This document shows, piece by piece, positions 41,702 through 52,971 of a stretch of DNA of 64,000 bases (position 1 is its first letter; each line of letters starts with the position of its first letter). Source of the DNA: Aspergillus flavus (taxonomy: Eukaryota > Ascomycota > Eurotiomycetes > Eurotiales > Aspergillaceae); NCBI RefSeq assembly GCF_009017415.1, contig NC_092407.1, positions 1,612,001 to 1,676,000 on the forward strand, given 5' to 3'. The position numbers were made by a program, and so were the translations under genes. The notes under the pieces were generated by a model. It saw only the letters and a program-made list of their open reading frames with translations. It was not told the origin of the DNA and ran no database searches.

Positions 41702-42972
41702 TCTGAAGATTTAGCTGTGACTTCATAATGCTAATCCGTTGGGAGCGCTTGACTTATATAGTTACGTTCTTCAACTGCGGCCTAATAAGGTTATACACCC
41801 GTTTCCTGCTCCTTATCGCAATTACTGTGTGTAAATTAGTGGGCCAAAAGGGGGTGGCGCCAGGACGCAGAGGACTAATCTTGTATTTGCCCTCCTACTG
41901 GACGAGATTGGTTCGATGATCAAGGAGCATGTGACGGGTCCTACTTGCCTCTCGTCGGAATTACCATCAGATGATCGGAAACTCCGTACGTTCCTAACAT
42001 TATCTTGGAAGAATATGTGATATGGAAATGATTTCCTGGATTGTCTACAGACTATGGGTAAACGTCTCTCCATCCGAAGAACTTATCAGCGAAGAAAATC
42101 TGATTAGATGAGTGTTACACTCACTTTCACTCATTAGAAAAGTTGTTAGACTTAAGCTCCCAGGAGCCTATGATAACATCTCGCCCGAACAGACAGATTA
42201 TTTTGATTCAGCTATCGAGGCGTAACATTGCGACGCTCCCAGGAGCCAGTGTTTGGTCATGCCAATAGCGAGTCTTACTTCCGTTGGTATTAATAAAAAA
42301 TCAAAGAAAATCCAAATATGCCTCCACAGTTCCCCAAATGTGGCCAAGTATTGCACGAAGAATGCTCCTGGGAGCAATAGATCTGCACCAATTGTAACTA
42401 GCCAATTAAACAATTTTCACCAATTGTTCACCAAATACGTCCTGTTTACAATGGCAAGGATCGCCAAATGGCAATTTTACGATTTCCGCCCTTTGACTGG
42501 AAAGGGAAAAGCTGCACCAGGGGTCGGGCTAGCTCGTTGCGTTTTATTGAGCCTGCTTACTCAGATCGCCTCTTGGAAGGAGATTAGTATGCAAATTTGT
42601 ACTTGCTCTACTCAGTGAGTAAAAGCGGCGAGGGGGTGAGCACTAGAACGGAAGGAGCGCGCCAAGCGTTGCCAGACCTTTTCCGGTATATATGTGAAAA
42701 ATGCACATGTTCGGTGGTCCTTACTCCGATCGTTAGGCCCGCGGTTGATCCGGTAGTAGTGACTGGTCTTATAGCCCTAATCCATACCTAAACTAAGTTG
42801 ATTTTCTCTTTGAAGCTTCCACTCCCGCTATGTAAGTAGAGTGATCTCACAGTACATTCTGAACACATTGCAGCAGCCCATATCTTGTACTCACCACCTC
42901 CGTTTCCAAGTAAATAATAGTAGATTGTATAATGAAAGGCACATCCAGGTGGTACATAATCTGCTTGTACCA
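41702..42972. other. Promoter of trypsin-like copy 2 and gene-free DNA
   Basis: 1.27 kb. The TATATAAG box at 41753-41760 (minus) fits the protease-like gene. The short repeated phrase TCCCAGGAGC / GCTCCTGGGAGC recurs near 42159, 42236 and 42363, in both orientations. No ORF that I can support. Confidence 0.45.
41753..41760 (-). promoter_or_regulatory. TATA box of trypsin-like copy 2
   Basis: TATATAAG on the minus strand, 52 bp upstream of the start codon at 41701; position and consensus are the evidence. Confidence 0.5.
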
Positions 42973-44342
42973 TCACTCCTCAACCTCAACACTCTCCACC
43001 CCAACCCCAAAGCCAGTCCAACCTCGAAATCCCTCCAAAAAACTCACCGCAGCCCTCAAACACCATCCATCCTTCTCATTCTTCCACTCCTCCAACATCC
43101 TAAACGCCCTCACAACCTTAACCACATGTGCATCACCCCAAAACTCCCCCTCCAAGCACCTCCCATAAACCCACCCCCAATCCCTCCCCCGCAGCTCAAC
43201 CCCTGACACATCTTCCCCATCCCCAACCCCAGGCCTCAACTGCGCAACATAAACATAAAGAACAAACAACCAAAACTGCCTCAACACCCCCACCCTATAG
43301 CCCCAGGGAAACGAAGGCAAAAGAACCCTCAAAGCATGCCCCACGGTCAACAAATGCGCTAGGAAAAAGTCATACTCACCCTCCCCGTTCCGGGACCCGA
43401 TGAGCAGAAGCCCCGCAAGGTCGACTACATCCCTGAATTGTTTTGCAGGGTTGACGATATCCCACGCATTCCAGTGCTCGAGGAGGGCGTGCTCTGCGTG
43501 TGCGAAGGTAGTCGCGATGTTTATGAAGCCTGGGACGGAGAAGAGGCTGGAGAAGCGGATGTCGGTGTGTACGCGGTGGAGGATTTCTTTTGCGGAGGTT
43601 GTTTTGTAGGTGGATGTGTCTGGGTATGGGGTGTCGAGGTAGTGGTGGATTGGGTCGCGGTCTGTGCAGCCGAGACTTAGGGCTTCGGTTGCGATTTGGG
43701 GGTGGGAGAATTCGTAGGCGTAGGCGAGGTGGATGAATGCGTGGCCGACTGGACAGTGGTTAGTTTCTGATTAGGGTGATTGGGGAGTGGGGAGGGCTTA
43801 CGGCCGCCGATGAAGCCGTTGATTAGGGGTTGGGGCGGGGTGAAAAGGTACTCGTTTACGAGTTCTTTCCAGTCATTTTGGGTGTTGGCTAGTTCTTGGT
43901 CGAAGAAGGTGGTGTATGCGGCTGTGTATCTTGTTTCGATTGTTAGTTTGTTACGTGATGGGATGAAGGTAAATGTGTACTTCTTTTTCCCTAGGAATTG
44001 TCTCCAGTTATCCTTTGTAATTCCTGTGCGGATCAGTCCGTCGTTGAGGCTTTTGAGCTGAGGAGACTCGTTTTGATACATCTCGATCAACTTCTCGCAT
44101 GGGTATTCTAGTAGATAGGCTGATCCGAGCATCTATCTCCGTTTAGAAGTGCATTGGTACCATTGAGGATGACGTACATGCGGCATATGGTTATGGAAGA
44201 TAAGTTTTGGTTCAGACAGAACTGCATGATCTTGATGGTTTCGCTGCAAGAGCGAATATAGGGTTTTGGAACGCTCATCTGTAAGAGACTGTAGATCAAA
44301 TGAAGAGATGGGAGGCAAGTCAAAATCTTGGTTTGAAGCCAT
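42973..44342 (-). CDS. Questin-oxidase-like protein (DUF4243, PF14027)
   Basis: Four exons: 44342-44178, 44132-43981, 43929-43802 and 43748-42973; 1,221 nt and 406 aa. Introns of 45, 51 and 53 nt have donors GTACGT, GTACAC and GTAAGC; the second has branch AACTAAC. Intron 2 is 51 nt and stop-free, so an unspliced reading hides it; splicing restores FLGKKKYTAAYTTFFDQELA. Conserved blocks: HNHMPHMLGSAYLLEY across splice 1, a DGLIRTGIT-DNWR segment, GGLGHAFIHLAYAYEFSHPQ across splice 3, and FWLFVLYVYVAQLRP. The family carries out Baeyer-Villiger-like ring opening of anthraquinones (GedK on questin in geodin synthesis) and includes AflY of aflatoxin synthesis. Substrate here is unknown. An anthrone-oxygenase-type gene lies 1.7 kb away. 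Confidence 0.87.
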
Positions 44343-46036
44343 GATTACCAGAAAGCTCTTTGCATTTAGGTAAACTAAGGTGAAAACTATGGAGTTAGGC
44401 CTGAGATAATCACAGAATATCGACTATTTTATGCTATACACCCTCGCGTTTCGGCGTTTGGAAGCTCCGCTCACCCCGAAATGGGGGGCTACTAACTTTA
44501 CCTAGTAAGCCCTAGTCAGAAGGTCGACTCTTCGTTTCACAAGCAGTCTACGAATGCACTGAGTATGGCTGTAGGCAAGCAATCCTAGTGACAAATGATG
44601 TCCAGGTGTTAATACTATGGCTAGACTCAGAGTTCAATTCAACTACCTGGTCCGTCAACACCACTACCAACTGTATGTGCATATTATGACCTAATACTAT
44701 GCCCCAAACACGATCCCCAATGACTTCTCCTCAATAGCAAGATACCAAGGAAGTCAGCGATTGTAGGATTCAATGTTTCTGATGAAAGGAGAATTAGGCG
44801 AGGCTGACGAACTATCCCCTTGGCCCACTACTTGCAGGTCGGATACCTTAGTGTTCGGTGCATCTTGTAGTAAGGTAATCCGACGATATTCTTAGAGATG
44901 ATGGTGTTCGCCCCAGACAAGCATTGTCCACAAAGTTCAACGTCCGTGATAGATCCTTGAAGAGCTCTCACAACGGCGTGAGCTTCTTTGCTGGGGAGGA
45001 GAGCCAAAATTCTCGCTCGGACCGGATATAGACATGCAGATCCTAGTCGCGATAGTTCTCCATAAGAAGAATCTGGAGTGTACCTCGTCGGTGCGACCGG
45101 TAGCACCTAAGACATATTCGACCTCGCTTTATTTGAGCCATATCGGTGCAAATTGACTATGTGAGGATGGGAATATGCACAGAGAGACATCAGAGATCAC
45201 TATTAATCCTTCCCAGCTGTCATAGATCGGATCGCGATCCAACCGGATGGATTTCCAGTATACCCTGCTCCCGGTACATAGACGACTCGGCCGCCGAACG
45301 GGAACGTGGGGACCCATATCTGTTGGCTTTCCAATAGGGCTCGATAGCCTACGTGCCTATCTGATTCTACACAGGATCAAGGCGCCTGCTGATTATAAAT
45401 TGATGCTGCATTAGTAGTAGGAGGTCAAGAATCAGTTTCCTGTCTCAAGTAGCTACTGCTTGCCTTTAGCTTTCCTGCATACGTATCCTTACCTTCTTGG
45501 CAGGCCTTCTACTTTAAATAGTATATCGGCAACACCAGATACTTCACCGATTCGGGATATCGCTGCTAAAACACACCGACCCGACATGACTGGCACAGTT
45601 CACTTAGCTACCTCCGAAGTAATTGGCAAACAGTTGCCACTGAGAGGTCGAAATTGCACCCTTGAGCCAGTAACCATTTTAATTGACATGGACATTGACA
45701 TCGTGAACGCGCAAAACCCGTGAGCGTCCCAAAAGCCGACAAAAGCCGAGGTCGACCCACCGACGATCTAGACTTGCCGAATCAAAGCCAGAATTGCGGC
45801 GGGTTGTTTCCTGGAACGCTCGGAGATCAACGGTGGTTCCTGAAGAAGGTTAACTGGTGCGTAGCAATGTCGTCATGGAATAATTGAGAAGCGAAAACGG
45901 AGAACCTTGAAAGGAATGGTATCATATGATCACTGTTAGTCACTGTCCAACATACTGGAAGCTATAAAACCGTTCCCAGACCCTTCCCGAGCAACTCCAT
46001 CCCAATTTGAAGTCTATTCACCCGCAAACTAACACC
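44343..46036. other. Intergenic region between the two anthraquinone-type oxygenase genes
   Basis: 1.7 kb between divergent genes (questin oxidase on minus, DUF1772 on plus), so it carries both promoters. A minus-strand frame at 44828-45106 and short frames near 45130-45720 show no domain and are not called. An ATTATAAATTGATG sequence at about 45393 and a GCTATAAAACCG box at about 45961, 76 bp before the DUF1772 start, are TATA candidates. Confidence 0.5.
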
Positions 46037-46650
46037 ATGAGCACATATCCAACTGCATTTTGCGCCGCCCAAGTCGTGGGCTTGACTGGTGCCGCCTGGC
46101 TTTCTGGTAAGGTCTTCCACGCACCGTCAAGTCGAAATTCAGTGGATGATCATTCTAATAATAGTCAAAAGGCAAAATCCTCTCCTTGAGCACAATCACT
46201 GTGCCCGCGCTTATACAATCGACACGCGAAGATAGATTGCCGCTCGACGCTGCTGTCAAATTATGGCGGAACCTGTATAACAGAGGCAAAAGCCAAGCTC
46301 CTCCTATCGCCGCTGCCACCTCCGCAGCGTTTCTCTATTGTGCCTGGGCCGTTCGCGCTAGTACGACGCTAGCCCCGTTGGCCCCGACTCATAGCTCTTC
46401 TTTGTACTGTGTTGCAGCGGCTTTGACACTGGGTATCGTACCATACACCCTTGGCATGATGCTTGGTACCAACAACAAGTTGATGGACCTCGCCAACTCG
46501 GGTCGGGTGGTAGATGAGAAGTCGAGCGTGGAAGTCGAGTCATTGTTGTCCCGGTGGCTGAAGCTCAACGCCGGTCGGGGATTGTTACCGCTGGTGGGTG
46601 GCCTTGTTGCTCTTACTGCAGCTATTCCTTGGCCACTGGAGATGATTTAA
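46037..46650 (+). CDS. DUF1772 membrane protein, anthrone-oxygenase-like
   Basis: Two exons: 46037-46106 and 46172-46650, with a 65-nt phase-1 intron (donor GTAAGG); 549 nt and 182 aa. The joined N-terminus reads AAWLSGKILSLSTITVPALI, the hallmark of the DUF1772 family, followed by LPLDAAVKLWRNLYNRGK. Four hydrophobic segments are visible, the last one near the C-terminus (GLLPLVGGLVALTAAIPWPL). Family members such as HypC, GedH and AptC convert anthrones to anthraquinones in polyketide pathways (established for those proteins). The conserved Arg/Asn in MLGTNNKLMDLA and the NAGRGLLPL block are both present. Partner to the questin-oxidase-like gene by chemistry and position. A TATAAAA box lies about 76 bp upstream. 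Confidence 0.88.
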
Positions 46651-47480
46651 TTTCGGGCCCTCGCTTTGTCTTTGTGCTTCTTTGGGGGGGATTTGCAATC
46701 GCGCTGCATGATAGTAGAATTGGTGTCGGTGGGACTCTTGGCGTGGGTTGCATTCTTTGTCGTTTCATGAGATCAATTGATGATCAGTTCAATGCTACTC
46801 ACTCGTTAACTCTCTTTTAGTAGAAAATAGCGAGATAATATTGTACAGAGATGATACTGTGCATACTAGAGTGTCGACCCTGAATAGAGAGTATATGATC
46901 TTTGAATACTGCTGAATGTCTGCACCAAGCGATCCTGGTACCGATTCGGTATGAAACACCGTCGCGCTCGAGGAATGTTCATCTTTTTCCAAAGCCGGAA
47001 GCTGATGTTAACGTCCAGCACGTGCAACGAGTGAGTCATGTGGAATGGTTACACGGAGCAAACAGTGCAAATCGCATTGGTTAATACACGCGGCTGACAA
47101 CGTCCATCGACTAAGCCCTGCGATAATCGTGTCGATCTTCCTGTCAGCAAGGAAACTAAGGAAGCACTGCATTGCTGCGCCCTAACTCCCGTCTGACGAC
47201 TCTACTGGCCATTCGGCGACTTGTTAAAATACGGTAATTCGAAGACAGTTGTAAGCAAGAGCAATTGGCTCGACCAGAAGTAAACGCTCTAATGGTGACT
47301 CTTACCCCAGACATCATTATGCAATGTTGGCAGCTGGAGGAGTATAATGTTTTGAGAACCAAATACTAACCTATACAGCGGCTCCTGTTACGCATCTGGA
47401 CTCAACCGAGGACGTTGAGCACACCCAGACCATTCCTCCCGTTCATACTTCATCGCCCTAACGCGTATTCAAAAGGCAGA
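46651..47480. other. Intergenic region, may hold a 5' exon of the next gene
   Basis: About 830 bp. A strong branch-acceptor pair (ACTAAC followed by CTATACAG, ending 47378) precedes a reading frame that stays open in phase through to the ATG at 47481 and encodes an Arg-rich stretch. This implies an upstream intron of the leucine-rich gene, but I could not find an exon with a start codon that joins in phase, so it may only be a 5'-UTR intron. Confidence 0.45.
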
Positions 47481-48680
47481 ATGGCCTCAACAGACACCCA
47501 GCTAAGCCTGAAACCACATCATCATGTAGTCAAAATTGAAGGCGCCCGCGAAGACAGCGAAAACCACGGTGAAGATCTCATCTCCCAGCTGAAGTCCATC
47601 CCCTCCGATATAACAGCGCTCCGGATCGAAGAGGACGCCCCATCCGACAAGGAATGGGCCATTCTCGGCTCACACTTCACCGACATCCAGTCCTTGGAAT
47701 TAGAGAGCGGATTTAACGAGGACCTCAATGACAAGGAATTGCCTCTGCATTGGCCCCTCAAGCGGTGCCAAATCTCCAGTGCCTGCGGGGAAGTCACTCG
47801 AACTCCGCATATACGGCAAGGCCGCGTGAGCCATCTCATCCTGTTGCTTACCTCCGGTATTCGCTTCGAAGGGCCCACGTCGAGTGAGTTGAGTAAAGCA
47901 CATTCCCAAGCGATTGCCCGGGGTGAAGAGAAAGCCGATTTCATCACTGTGAAAGAGGGCACTCCAGAGGAAAGGCAAATCCAAATCACATCGATCCCTG
48001 AGCTGGCCAGCAAATGGATGATTAATAAATACGAGGGTAAGGAGCACCAGTTGGAAGAAGATAACCACCCACCGCCGACGATCAACCTACGCACGCTAGA
48101 AATTCTAGAAAACGATGCCATCGACACCTTCTGCCGAATGACCCTCGCATTGCCCCATCTCATTGAGAACCTGACGACGCTAAACCTCCGCTCAACGCAT
48201 TGCCTGGATTTCCATTTCCTACACGAAAGCATGATCCAGCAGTTTTTACCACAGCTTACTGGACTGGAGACGCTAAAGTTGTCCGTCGGCGAGGTCTTCA
48301 CCGACGAGTCCCGTCTACACACATTATATAAATGGCTCCCACCAAACATATCGACCCTCCGATTCCGAGGCCCAGCATCCCTAACCAAATCCACAGAGTG
48401 GAACAACTGGGTCCAGGCCTTCGCCGAGCGCGATTTTCTCCCCAATCTCAAGCGACTCTCTTTCGTCCTGGACCTTGACTACGAGCCAAGCGATAGCTCC
48501 TTTGGTCGCAAGAAAAATCTAAAAACAATCCCCGAGCACACCCTCCACGAAGCCCGCGCAGCATGCGAGCCCCTCTACGAAGCCGCCCGAAACCGCGGCA
48601 TCGTCATCGAACGTCTCTACGACGAATGGTCAGACGAGTGCCAGATTCTGAGACAAGTCGACGATCGGTGGCTATGCTGA
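47481..48680 (+). CDS. Conserved fungal protein with leucine-rich repeats
   Basis: Single exon, 399 aa from ATG 47481 to TGA 48680. The frame extends in phase 34 codons further upstream to a likely splice acceptor, so a longer form with an Arg-rich N-terminus (RLLLRIWTQPRTLSTPRPF) is possible and could be a mitochondrial presequence. Leucine-rich spacing appears from about residue 40 (ITALRIEEDAP, IQSLELESGF) and again at 225-330 (LTTLNLRSTHCLDFHFL, LETLKLSVGEVF, ISTLRFRGPASLT), resembling the C-terminal LRRs of F-box-type proteins but without an F-box. No signal peptide or membrane segment. Function unknown. Confidence 0.68.
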   Translation: MASTDTQLSLKPHHHVVKIEGAREDSENHGEDLISQLKSIPSDITALRIEEDAPSDKEWAILGSHFTDIQSLELESGFNEDLNDKELPLHWPLKRCQISSACGEVTRTPHIRQGRVSHLILLLTSGIRFEGPTSSELSKAHSQAIARGEEKADFITVKEGTPEERQIQITSIPELASKWMINKYEGKEHQLEEDNHPPPTINLRTLEILENDAIDTFCRMTLALPHLIENLTTLNLRSTHCLDFHFLHESMIQQFLPQLTGLETLKLSVGEVFTDESRLHTLYKWLPPNISTLRFRGPASLTKSTEWNNWVQAFAERDFLPNLKRLSFVLDLDYEPSDSSFGRKKNLKTIPEHTLHEARAACEPLYEAARNRGIVIERLYDEWSDECQILRQVDDRWLC

Positions 48681-49288
48681 CCCCATACACCTCACAAAAA
48701 CCCCTGTACAATAGAAAACCAGTAACCAATGATACCCCCCACTCCATATGAACATGATATAGAAGAGAATAAAAAAACAGGCGACTCCATTCTCCCGCAT
48801 GATATCCCCACCTCCATATTGAATACCTATTCTAGAAAGCACCTCGTAGTCGTGTTCGAACTCCGTCGTATCCGCATAATCTGCCGAAACGAGTATAAAC
48901 TCCTCAGCCAGATGCAAAGTCAGCCCAGTGGATCCCGCCAAGACCACAAAGGCTCGAAATAACTTAAGCTCCAAAAACTTCCTTTCCCTGTTTGGGCGGG
49001 ACTAGGCAGACAGAATTCCCACTCGCGCGAATCAAAAGATGCCTCGGGCGCGGTCTTACGGTGGATACGAATACGAGGGGTCCGGTTTTTGCGTTTTGGT
49101 GGGAGTTTACCCTACATAAGGTATATAAGAGGAGTGAGATCCTGGAGTCTTTTTATATTAATTTTCCACCATATTCTTATTTCTACGGTCTACCTGGTGT
49201 AGAATCTTTTCATTCATTTACAGAGATACATATACAGACGGACAGAACAGACAATATTCATGGTTGAGTGATTAACGACACATAGAAA
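48681..49288. other. Promoter region of the next plus-strand gene
   Basis: About 600 bp, with a GGTATATAAGAGG sequence near 49120 (TATA candidate about 165 bp before the ATG at 49289). No other ORF called. Confidence 0.5.
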
Positions 49289-50225
49289 ATGAGCGATACG
49301 GAAAGTACACAGACGTATGTACTCCACATTTCCCAGCCCTGTCGATACAACCTTTCCCTCGATACTAGTATACAACCTACACTACCTACTAGTATACAAC
49401 ATATACAAAATAAACCCACTAACAAAAGAAAAACACAGTATATCAACAACAACAACCTCCACAACCCAAACAACAACCTCCACAAAACCCGCCGCAACAA
49501 CAAAAACCCAAACCTTCCCACTCGCCCACCCCCCACCCCCAAAACACACCCTCCGCCTTACCCCCCACCTCACCCTCCAAATCCAACAACTAACGCCCAC
49601 CTCCCGCCGCCCGATCCCCATCCTCGAAGTCTACCAACCTACCCGCTTCGGCAAAACACTGGGCGATGCGCCGCGCAAGTTGACGGCCAGGGACATGTAC
49701 ATTGTCCAGAGCGATGGGTATGCGCATTTACCTGAGGAACAACAGAATCAGGGTGGTGTTGTCGGGGTGATTTATATGCCGGCCAAGGAGGAGAATAGGA
49801 AGATGGCGTTTCCCGGGGGTGGGGTGTGGTTTCCGGTTGGGGAGGGGTGGGAGGTTAGTGTTACTGTGAGGGGAGGGTATCGGTTTATGTTTAAGGGGAG
49901 GGCGGATGGAGTGAGTCGCGTTGTGGAATGGGAGAAAAGGGTGGCTAAGGGGAGGTCGTCGTCGGCGTCGGAGGGGAGTGAGACGAATGCGGATTGGAGG
50001 TTTACGTTGAATATTGCTGAGCTGGGGCTGAGGAGGCCGTGCTTGGCGACGTTGACGAAGCAGGGTCTGAAGGTTGGGGGGTGGGATCGCGCACAGAGGG
50101 AGTATCTGGCGTCGTCATTACGAAGTGGGAATGAGGTGGAGGAAGATGCAGCGCTGTATACGTCTGTCTTGACGATGGGGGTCTATGTGGCAGCGCAAGA
50201 GGGTTGGTTGAATCAATATCTTTAA
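49289..50225 (+). CDS. Conserved hypothetical protein, two exons
   Basis: Exon 1 is 26 nt (49289-49314), then a 124-nt intron with donor GTATGT, branch CACTAAC and acceptor ACACAG, then exon 2 at 49439-50225; 813 nt and 270 aa. I do not recognise the family. The N-terminus is a Thr/Ser-rich disordered stretch; the middle has a beta-rich segment (LRLTPHLTLQIQQLTPTSRR, PILEVYQPTRFGKTLGDAP, DMYIVQSDGYAHLP), and the C-terminal half is Gly- and charge-rich, ending in VLTMGVYVAAQEGWLNQYL. No signal peptide or transmembrane helix. The phase of the splice (2/1) removes a competing Asn-rich frame. The 5' half of exon 2 is C-rich and the 3' half strikingly G-rich on the coding strand. Confidence 0.7.
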
Positions 50226-50318
50226 GGAGGTTGTATGGTCATTGTTTCATTGTCTCATTCTGTTTCGTTTCGACCGGCTTAAAAATGTATAGCAAGCTTG
50301 ATACCCCCCAGTTTACAA

Positions 50319-52225
50319 TTAGTGATTGAGACCCAGTTCCACACCCTTGATCTGCAATGCCAATAGTCGCGAGTAGTACCGACACAACGCCAAATTGCCG
50401 CCCATGAACCAGAAGCCGGGGTGTCCGCTGCGCTGCCAGATCGTACGCATCTCGCCTTCTTCATTATATCCCCAAACACTCTGGATGCGATCCGCCACCT
50501 CGTCGCCGAAGATGATGCGCGCCTGCGTTCTCATGTTCTGGTAGCCCGTCGCGAAAATGATCTCATCGGCCTCCAGCTCGGAGCCGTCGGCGAAGCGCAA
50601 TCCCTGTGGAATAACTTCGGCAATCTCCTGTCCCTGTTTAACCTTGACCTTACCGTCGACGATGAGCTGACTGGCCCCCACGTCGATGTAGTAACCGCCA
50701 CCGCGCTGGAGGTACTTGATCAGTAGACCCGCATCATCCGGTCCACGGTCCACTTTGAAGCCCGCCTTCTCCAATCCGTCCAGAGTCGCCTTGTCGTTCT
50801 GGTTTTGGACCGCGGTGACCTTCTTCTGCTGCGCCTTGAACAGGTCCGACGGAATGCTCCACAGGAACAAGTCGGCATCTTCAACCGGTGGGGCACTCTC
50901 CTCGTACAGGCCCTTGAGCCCTATATCGGTGATGGATTTGGAAGAGATGACACATGTTGAACTACGCTGGACCATAGTTACGTCGTATCCCTTCTCGAAA
51001 TAGTCATGTGCAATGTCATGACCCGAGTTGCAGGATCCGACCACAACTGCCTTCTTGCCTTTGCTGTTGGGGTCCGCACCGGGGAACTCAGAACTGTGGC
51101 AGATGCGCTTCCCCTGGAAAGTCTCAACGCCCTTGAATTCAGGCAGGTTTTTCTTACCCGAGTGACCAGTCGCCTGGATAACATGACGTGGATTGAAGGT
51201 ACGAGTCTCGACTGTGCCGTCTTCCTTCTGTCGTTGGAGCTCGATGGTCCATACGTTGTTTGCGTCGCTCCAGGAGGTAGACTGAAGCTTGGTTTTAGTC
51301 CACACATTCAGTTCAAGAAGCTTGGCATAGCATTCAAAGAACTCCGCGAGTTTGTCCTTAGGCGTGAAGATGGGCCAGTTTGCCGGGAACTGAAGGTAGG
51401 GCATATGGTCGAACCATACAGGGTCATGCAGAACCAGCTGGTGATACCGCCTACGCCAGTTATCTCCGATGCGATCTTCTTCGTCAATAATCAGAGCATC
51501 GATGTCGAGCATTTTCAGACGGGCGGCGATTGTCAGTCCAGCTTGGCCAGCACCTGGTGAAGTTAGCTTATCTGGTGAAAGGAGGGGGTGGGACCAATGT
51601 ACATACCAACGATCAAAACCGTCGGGCTCTTCCCTTCATAGTTGAAATCGGCGGTCCGTCTATCCTGCCAATTCCGCCTATCATGATGCTCCCCATGCGA
51701 TACGCCCACGGGCCGGTGATGGTTAATCTTTTCCTCACTTCCCTTGATCTCCAACAGTGACGTGAAGAATGTGAAAATCTTCCACTCGCCGTCCTTCTCG
51801 GCCAGTCGGACAACACCCTTTCCACTTCCCGCGTCGGTAGCGACCTTAATGAAAAACTGAACTCCGGTGACATCGCCGAAGGCATCGATAGGGAAAATAG
51901 CAGGTGCCTTGAAGGCGGACGATCGATCGATTTCTACTTGTAGCAAACGGGGATTTTCCTGGAGGAATCTGGTGATGTTCTCTTGGCCCTTGATGGTACG
52001 GAAGTCCCATGTCAGAACGAGATGGTCTCGCCAGTAACCATCTTCAAGGAACAGTTTCGAGATCTCCTGGGGTTGCTTTAGTCCCAACGCCGTGTTCAGC
52101 AGTCGTATCACCTCCGACGCGATCTTGTCAGCGTCAATGCCAGTTGACGAGCATGTTGCGGGAAACGCTCCCACGGGGACGTTGAAGGAGCCGGGCTCGA
52201 TTCTGTCTTTGGAAGCGAGGGCCAT
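50319..52225 (-). CDS. FAD-dependent monooxygenase (FMO/YUCCA-like) with N-terminal SnoaL/NTF2-like domain
   Basis: Two exons: 52225-51607 and 51553-50319, with a 53-nt intron (donor GTATGT) that cuts the FAD motif; 1,854 nt and 617 aa. The N-terminal about 180 residues resemble an NTF2/SnoaL fold (SKLFLEDGYWRDHLVLTWDF, then VATDAGSGKGVVRLAEKDGEWK). The FAD-binding motif is rebuilt by splicing as VLIVGAGQAGLTIAARLK. The flavin-monooxygenase fingerprint reads FQGKRICHSSEFPG; the second nucleotide motif is VVVGSCNSGHDIAHDYF, where Cys and Gly replace the more usual residues of GSGNSA. A FATGYQN motif lies near the C-terminus. It probably inserts one oxygen atom using NADPH; substrate unknown. 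Start is ATG 52225; the frame above it has only a TTG. Cytosolic by absence of targeting signals. Confidence 0.9.
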
Positions 52226-52971
52226 CACGTAGTTCTCTGGTATGAAGAAGAAGAAGAACAGGATAAGGGGGGAGATAGGTGCGGGGAATAATAGGAATGT
52301 GAGGGCGGGGTAAAACAAGACAGCACGGGGTCACTCTGGTCGCTCTTCCCTGCTTTGTTATTTATACTCCCACACCCCACTTTGCGTACAACTGTCCGTG
52401 GAGCTTCAGCCGCACTTTAGTAACGGTGAGTACTTATAAGTGCGGTGGGCTCCCCTCAGTCATTCGTTCTTTCCGAGAAGCAGTCAAGCCACATTGTCTC
52501 ACTTCCATTGCGAGGGACTTCCCCCCAACCTCAATCTTGCTCAAACACCGGCTATTCTTTCTTCTGCTAACAGAAATTAGGTAGACTCCCTCGGGCTAGA
52601 TCCCAACAGCTACCCACTTACCCCTCAGTGGCATCTGCACCACCGAGTTGTCGACCCACTAGTGCTGATCCTGGTTACTATAAGAGGTATGGATAGGCTC
52701 CGACTCACCATTATGGGGCACATTGCAGGGATTTCGTGCAGAAAATGCGTGCAGGACATGGGAGAATGGTTCCTACTGGCACATAGTGTTGCCCATGTGA
52801 CCGGCTGCATGAATGGATCGGAAGGAAACCGGGATCGGGCCAAGTCCGTGATGCTGGTGATATCCCGATATCCTGTGCAATGCCCACAACATCCAAGATG
52901 CTTGTTGTTCACAACAGCAACAACAAACAACAACAGCAGCAGCAAAAAGAACAAAAAGATACTCATGAGAT
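52226..52971. other. Promoter region of the monooxygenase gene
   Basis: About 750 bp between the monooxygenase start and the tRNA genes. Contains CAA/CAG microsatellite-like sequence at 52914-52956 and no supported ORF. Confidence 0.5.

Noticed and set aside
42841..43403. Proline/serine-rich plus-strand frames
   Set aside because: Shadows of the C-rich coding of the last questin-oxidase exon.
42973..46650. A complete anthraquinone gene cluster
   Set aside because: Only two tailoring-type genes are present; no polyketide synthase, thioesterase or transporter in the window.
49364..49403. Repeated ACTAGTATAC units inside an intron (another near 53468)
   Set aside because: Only two or three short copies; no spacing or symmetry that suggests a function.
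49289..49735. Asn-rich 148-codon frame at the conserved hypothetical gene
   Set aside because: Reads through the intron and loses the conserved downstream frame; splicing with phase 2/1 gives a consistent 270-codon protein.
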